Shown one piece after another: positions 61,240 through 64,000 of a stretch of DNA of 64,000 nucleotides (the first letter of the stretch is position 1; each line of letters begins with the position of its first letter). The notes under the pieces are model-generated. The model did not search any database. It saw only the letters and a list, made by a program, of their open reading frames with translations, and was not told the DNA's origin. The DNA comes from Glandiceps talaboti. Taxonomy: Eukaryota; Hemichordata; Enteropneusta; Spengelidae. The position numbers and the translations under genes were made by a program. The stretch covers positions 15,207,003 to 15,271,002 of the forward strand of contig NC_135551.1 of NCBI RefSeq assembly GCF_964340395.1, read 5' to 3'.

Positions 61240-61974
61240 CTGTTTTTATTTGGCCTTATCTGGCATTATAATCAAAGCTTTCACCGAATGCAGATGACAA
61301 TCAGTTATGCTAATACTTCTCTGTGCCCGACATCCCCACTGCTATCACAAAGGTAGAAACCTATGGTTAGATTATCAAATCATGGATGACACAAAATCCT
61401 CGACTAAGTGGTGGGAAAACTGAAGTACTATTATATTCATCATGCTTGAGTTTATTATAATGGTGCCTTACTTTGGAATTCCCTACCAACAGATCGTAAA
61501 ACAGTAGTTCCAAAGTTCTTTTTCAAAAAGAATTTGCTACTGTAACAATACATGCATGTTTGCCTAATACACTGATAATGTACTTTTGATTTTTTTAATC
61601 AAGTATGCAAGTATTAATTTTCTGATGATTATATTTTGATTGTTATGCAAATAATATTCAGATGTGTAAGTTTATTGATACGTACGTTCTTGCTAAGTGC
61701 AGTGTTGTTCACTTAAAACTGTATTGAGGTAATGTATAATCAGATGGTTGGACAAGATAGCTATTTGTCATGTCCTTCGCTATTGTACTTTTAGTGTCTA
61801 ACTTACGTTTACTTTTCATATATTAGTAAAAGAAAAAGCAATACAATACATTACAATAGATTTATGCAAATAATATTGATGTGTTGGGTTTTTTCGATGC
61901 GTTCGTGCTGAGTGTAATTTTGTTCACTTTAAGCTTTATTGAGGTAATAAAAATAGCAAAATGATGTAGTAGCA

Positions 61975-62222
61975 CAAATGTTTCTATGGGTGTGGCCTTG
62001 TTGCTATGCATATTTGCATACATTCTTTGAAAATATACACCACCATTTGGCTGTTGCTGTGGGCGTGGTCTTGTTGCTAAGGATATTTCCATACATTTTT
62101 TAATGCAAATCACACACAAGATCATTTTGATTTGAACAATTTCCCAACTAGACACCCATGGTAATATACGCACCAAGTATCATGGCAATCGGTTCAGAGG
62201 TATTGTCTGTAAGTTGTTTACA

Positions 62223-62266
<44 letters not shown>
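61975..62266 (+). mobile_element. RTE/SINE-like 3' tail with (CA)n
   Basis: A GGGYGTGGYCTTGTTGCTA word occurs twice (about 61987 and 62068), followed by ATCATGGCAATCGGTTCAG and a (CA)n tail (62222-62265), a design common in RTE-mobilised repeats. Confidence 0.45.
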
Positions 62267-62268
<2 letters not shown>

Positions 62269-62471
62269 TCCATGCCTAAAAACAAGTGGTGTTGCAAGAT
62301 GTCAGGTTAATAGCAACCCCACCTTGTGTATCAAAAACTCCTACGTTTGTTTTCTTCCCACCGTGCACTGCCCAAGTATACAACTTGGGTAAATATATGT
62401 CTGCCAACGTAGGTTTGTCGATTTTTATAACTCAGAAGTTGTTAGATGAATGATTTGTGAATTTCATATGC

Positions 62472-62572
62472 AATCTCATTGTCTCCTAAGCAGTAGAAAT
62501 GCACAGGAGCTGGCACTGTTTCTACGTTCAACACTAGAGGGCGACCCGAAATGTAGCAAATCAGGTTTAACT
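62472..62572 (-). mobile_element. Inverted SINE body fragment upstream of gene D
   Basis: Exact or nearly exact reverse complement of 63184-63284, part of the SINE downstream of exon 1. It ends 93 bases before the gene D start codon. Confidence 0.85.
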
Positions 62573-62665
62573 TCAAGTTCCTAACCTTGAAACGACACTT
62601 CCCAAGCATGCTCTATACGTACGTGCATACAGCTTACGCCGCCATAGACCATTGGTGAAGTCATC

Positions 62666-62849
62666 ATGTTGACCGAAGTCTTGGTTGTTGCTATCTCAGT
62701 CTTTCTCATTTTGGTTTCGTGGATGCGAAATAGACCTAACTTGCCGAAAACTTACCCGAGAGGTCCAACAGGATGGCCGTTATTTGGTAACCTTTTACAA
62801 CTTGGGCTCCGACCCCATTTGAAACTGACAGCATGGAGTCGACAATATG
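62666..62849 (+). CDS. Cytochrome P450 gene D, exon 1 (rest beyond window)
   Basis: 184 bases, as in A-C: MLTEVLVVAISVFLILVSWM (anchor), then a PKTYPRGPTGWPLFGN hinge and WSRQYG, ending TATG|GTAAGG, phase 1. It is more diverged from A/B than the exon 1 hinge of C is. The first five residues MLTEV and the 184-base length argue that it is a genuine fourth member; exons 2-5 should follow to the right. The remaining 1.15 kb of the window is intron with a SINE. Confidence 0.85.
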
Positions 62850-63054
62850 GTAAGGGTATATTTGTAATCTGACAACATGCATAACTTTGTAAGCTTGTCG
62901 TAGACTCATGATAATTTGAAATTACATTATTCTGTAGCCATTTTCTACGGTGTATGTGACTCAGTACCGTTTGTATTGTTTGGAGTCAAGGTAGACGTAG
63001 ACTGTGGCGTAAAGTTAAATAAAGGTGTGGTAAATATTTCTTAGTTATTATTAT

Positions 63055-64000
63055 TTATGTATGTATTGTTCGGCACATACAGTGCGTATTGGGTTGTCGG
63101 TGGCCGAGCGGTTAGCTCGTACGCCTCTTACCTCTGCAGTCTGGGTTCGAAACCGCCTGGTGTCGGCTGGGTTTGATTTAAAAGTTAAACCTGATTTGCT
63201 ACATTTCGGGTCGCCCTCTAGTGTTGAACGTAGAAACAGTGCCAGCTCCTGTGCATTTCTACTGCTTAGGAGACAATGAGATTTAAAATTTAACCAGGTC
63301 TGTATGTATGATGCTCAGTTTGACCCTGCAAACAACGCAGGTTTTCGCCGGGCACTCCGGTTTCCTCGTGCTTTTTCAACACTAGGGCGCTATTGCGGTG
63401 ACCATTCAACAAATTTCCGAATTTCTTTGGACGAATACAGATTATTATTAGTATTATTATATTGAATAAACGTTATGACAGGAAATTTGCAAGTTGTCAA
63501 CTTAACGTATATACGGTCCTTGCCAGTGAAAATGGCTAGGTCAAATCAACTAAAAGGTATATTCTACATTCAAGTGACCTTTGCACAGTCCCGTTCAAGG
63601 TTTTAAATAATACACTTGTTTATAGTTGAAGGTTATTCCCTGATCTGTACTTGGTGGTAATTAGGCATTATAATCGCTTACCTTAGAGCCACGTTCTTGC
63701 GTATGCGTGTGATTGAGGCCATGTCAACATCGTGTGACGATTACACGAAAGTTTCCATGGCGTACAAACCCGCAAATCATGCTCTGTCTAAATTTCCAAG
63801 TAAATATTACTTAGTATGTATTGTTCGGCACATACAGTGCGTATTTAATAAACGTTATAACAGGAAATTTACAAGTTGTCAACTTAACGTATATACGGTC
63901 ACTCGCAAGGTCAAAACAAATAAAAGGTGTATTCTACATTCAAGTGAACTTTGCACAGTCCCATTCAAGGTTTTAAAAAATACACTTGTTTATAGTTGAA
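63055..64000. repeat. Tandem duplication in gene D intron 1
   Basis: 63055-63090 plus 63465-63643 match 63812-64000 (GTATTGTTCGGCACATACAG through TACACTTGTTTATAGTTGAA). The first copy is split by the SINE, the second is uninterrupted. Confidence 0.9.
63091..63464 (+). mobile_element. tRNA-derived SINE
   Basis: The head has a polymerase III A box TGGCCGAGCGG (63101-63111) and B box GGTTCGAAACC (63144-63154), arranged as in a Ser/Leu-type tRNA. The body carries CGGGTCGCCCTCTAGTG and GGGCACTCCGGTTTCCTCGT, a conserved SINE-domain-like stretch. The tail is (ATT)n-like (63441-63460). The paralogous duplicate at about 63846 lacks it. A real tRNA gene is unlikely because the 3' acceptor half does not pair. 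Confidence 0.8.

Larger units (their letters stand above)
60172..62665. other. C-D intergenic region, repeats only
   Basis: No gene seen. Contains a MITE candidate (60901-61239), an imperfect direct repeat of about 100 bp (61640-61745 and 61861-61955), an RTE/SINE-like tail with (CA)n (61975-62266) and an inverted SINE fragment (62472-62572). Confidence 0.6.

Noticed and set aside
63091-63165. Functional tRNA gene
   Set aside because: A and B boxes are good, but there is no matching acceptor stem and the sequence runs on into a SINE body.

Overview
The window is animal nuclear DNA, most likely from a marine invertebrate. It is AT-rich, its genes are split by kilobase-scale introns with GT/AG borders, and it carries many tetranucleotide, (TA)n and (CA)n microsatellites together with LINE, SINE, MITE and Crypton-type repeats. 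The sequence alone does not let me name the phylum. The only host genes I can support are a head-to-tail array of cytochrome P450 genes on the + strand, with P450 clan-2 (CYP1/2/17-like) features. I call them A, B, C and D here.

Gene A (15513-25320) and gene B (33817-44807) are young duplicates. Each has five exons with the same exon lengths and an intact 500-codon frame. Gene C (47933-60171) has the same five-exon layout and 498 codons. It is strikingly uneven: most of exon 1 and most of exon 5 are nearly identical to A and B, while exons 2-4 are only about 45-60% identical in protein. Gene D is represented only by exon 1 (62666-62849) and runs off the right edge. Base 1 aligns with the flank that lies about 0.9 kb downstream of gene A, so another P450 gene probably ends just left of the window.

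Layout: 1-3548 is a 3' flank block, repeated at 26232-33256 and partly at 45377-45780. 3549-13812 is a 10-kb insertion with minus-strand remnants: a two-exon Crypton-type tyrosine recombinase, a ubiquitin-specific-protease C-terminal half and unrecognised ORFs. 13813-15512 is a rearranged copy of the flank. Gene A follows, then a solo-LTR-like insertion, then the second flank block, which is interrupted by a 3.4-kb Harbinger-like element. Gene B follows, with a 2.0-kb Harbinger-like element in intron 3. Next come a third, shortened flank, a LINE fragment and gene C. Intron 2 of C (7.4 kb) holds a large foldback of a 19/20-bp minisatellite and two LINE fragments. Last are an intergenic stretch of MITE- and SINE-like repeats, exon 1 of gene D, and a SINE whose empty site is preserved in a nearby duplicate.

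The P450 proteins would be membrane-anchored monooxygenases of the endoplasmic reticulum; their substrates cannot be read from the sequence. All introns are phase 1 and exons 2-4 are multiples of three, so the array is structurally suited to exon-level exchange. The most unusual structures are the mosaic gene C, the inverted minisatellite with its stop-free strand, and the Crypton/USP insertion.
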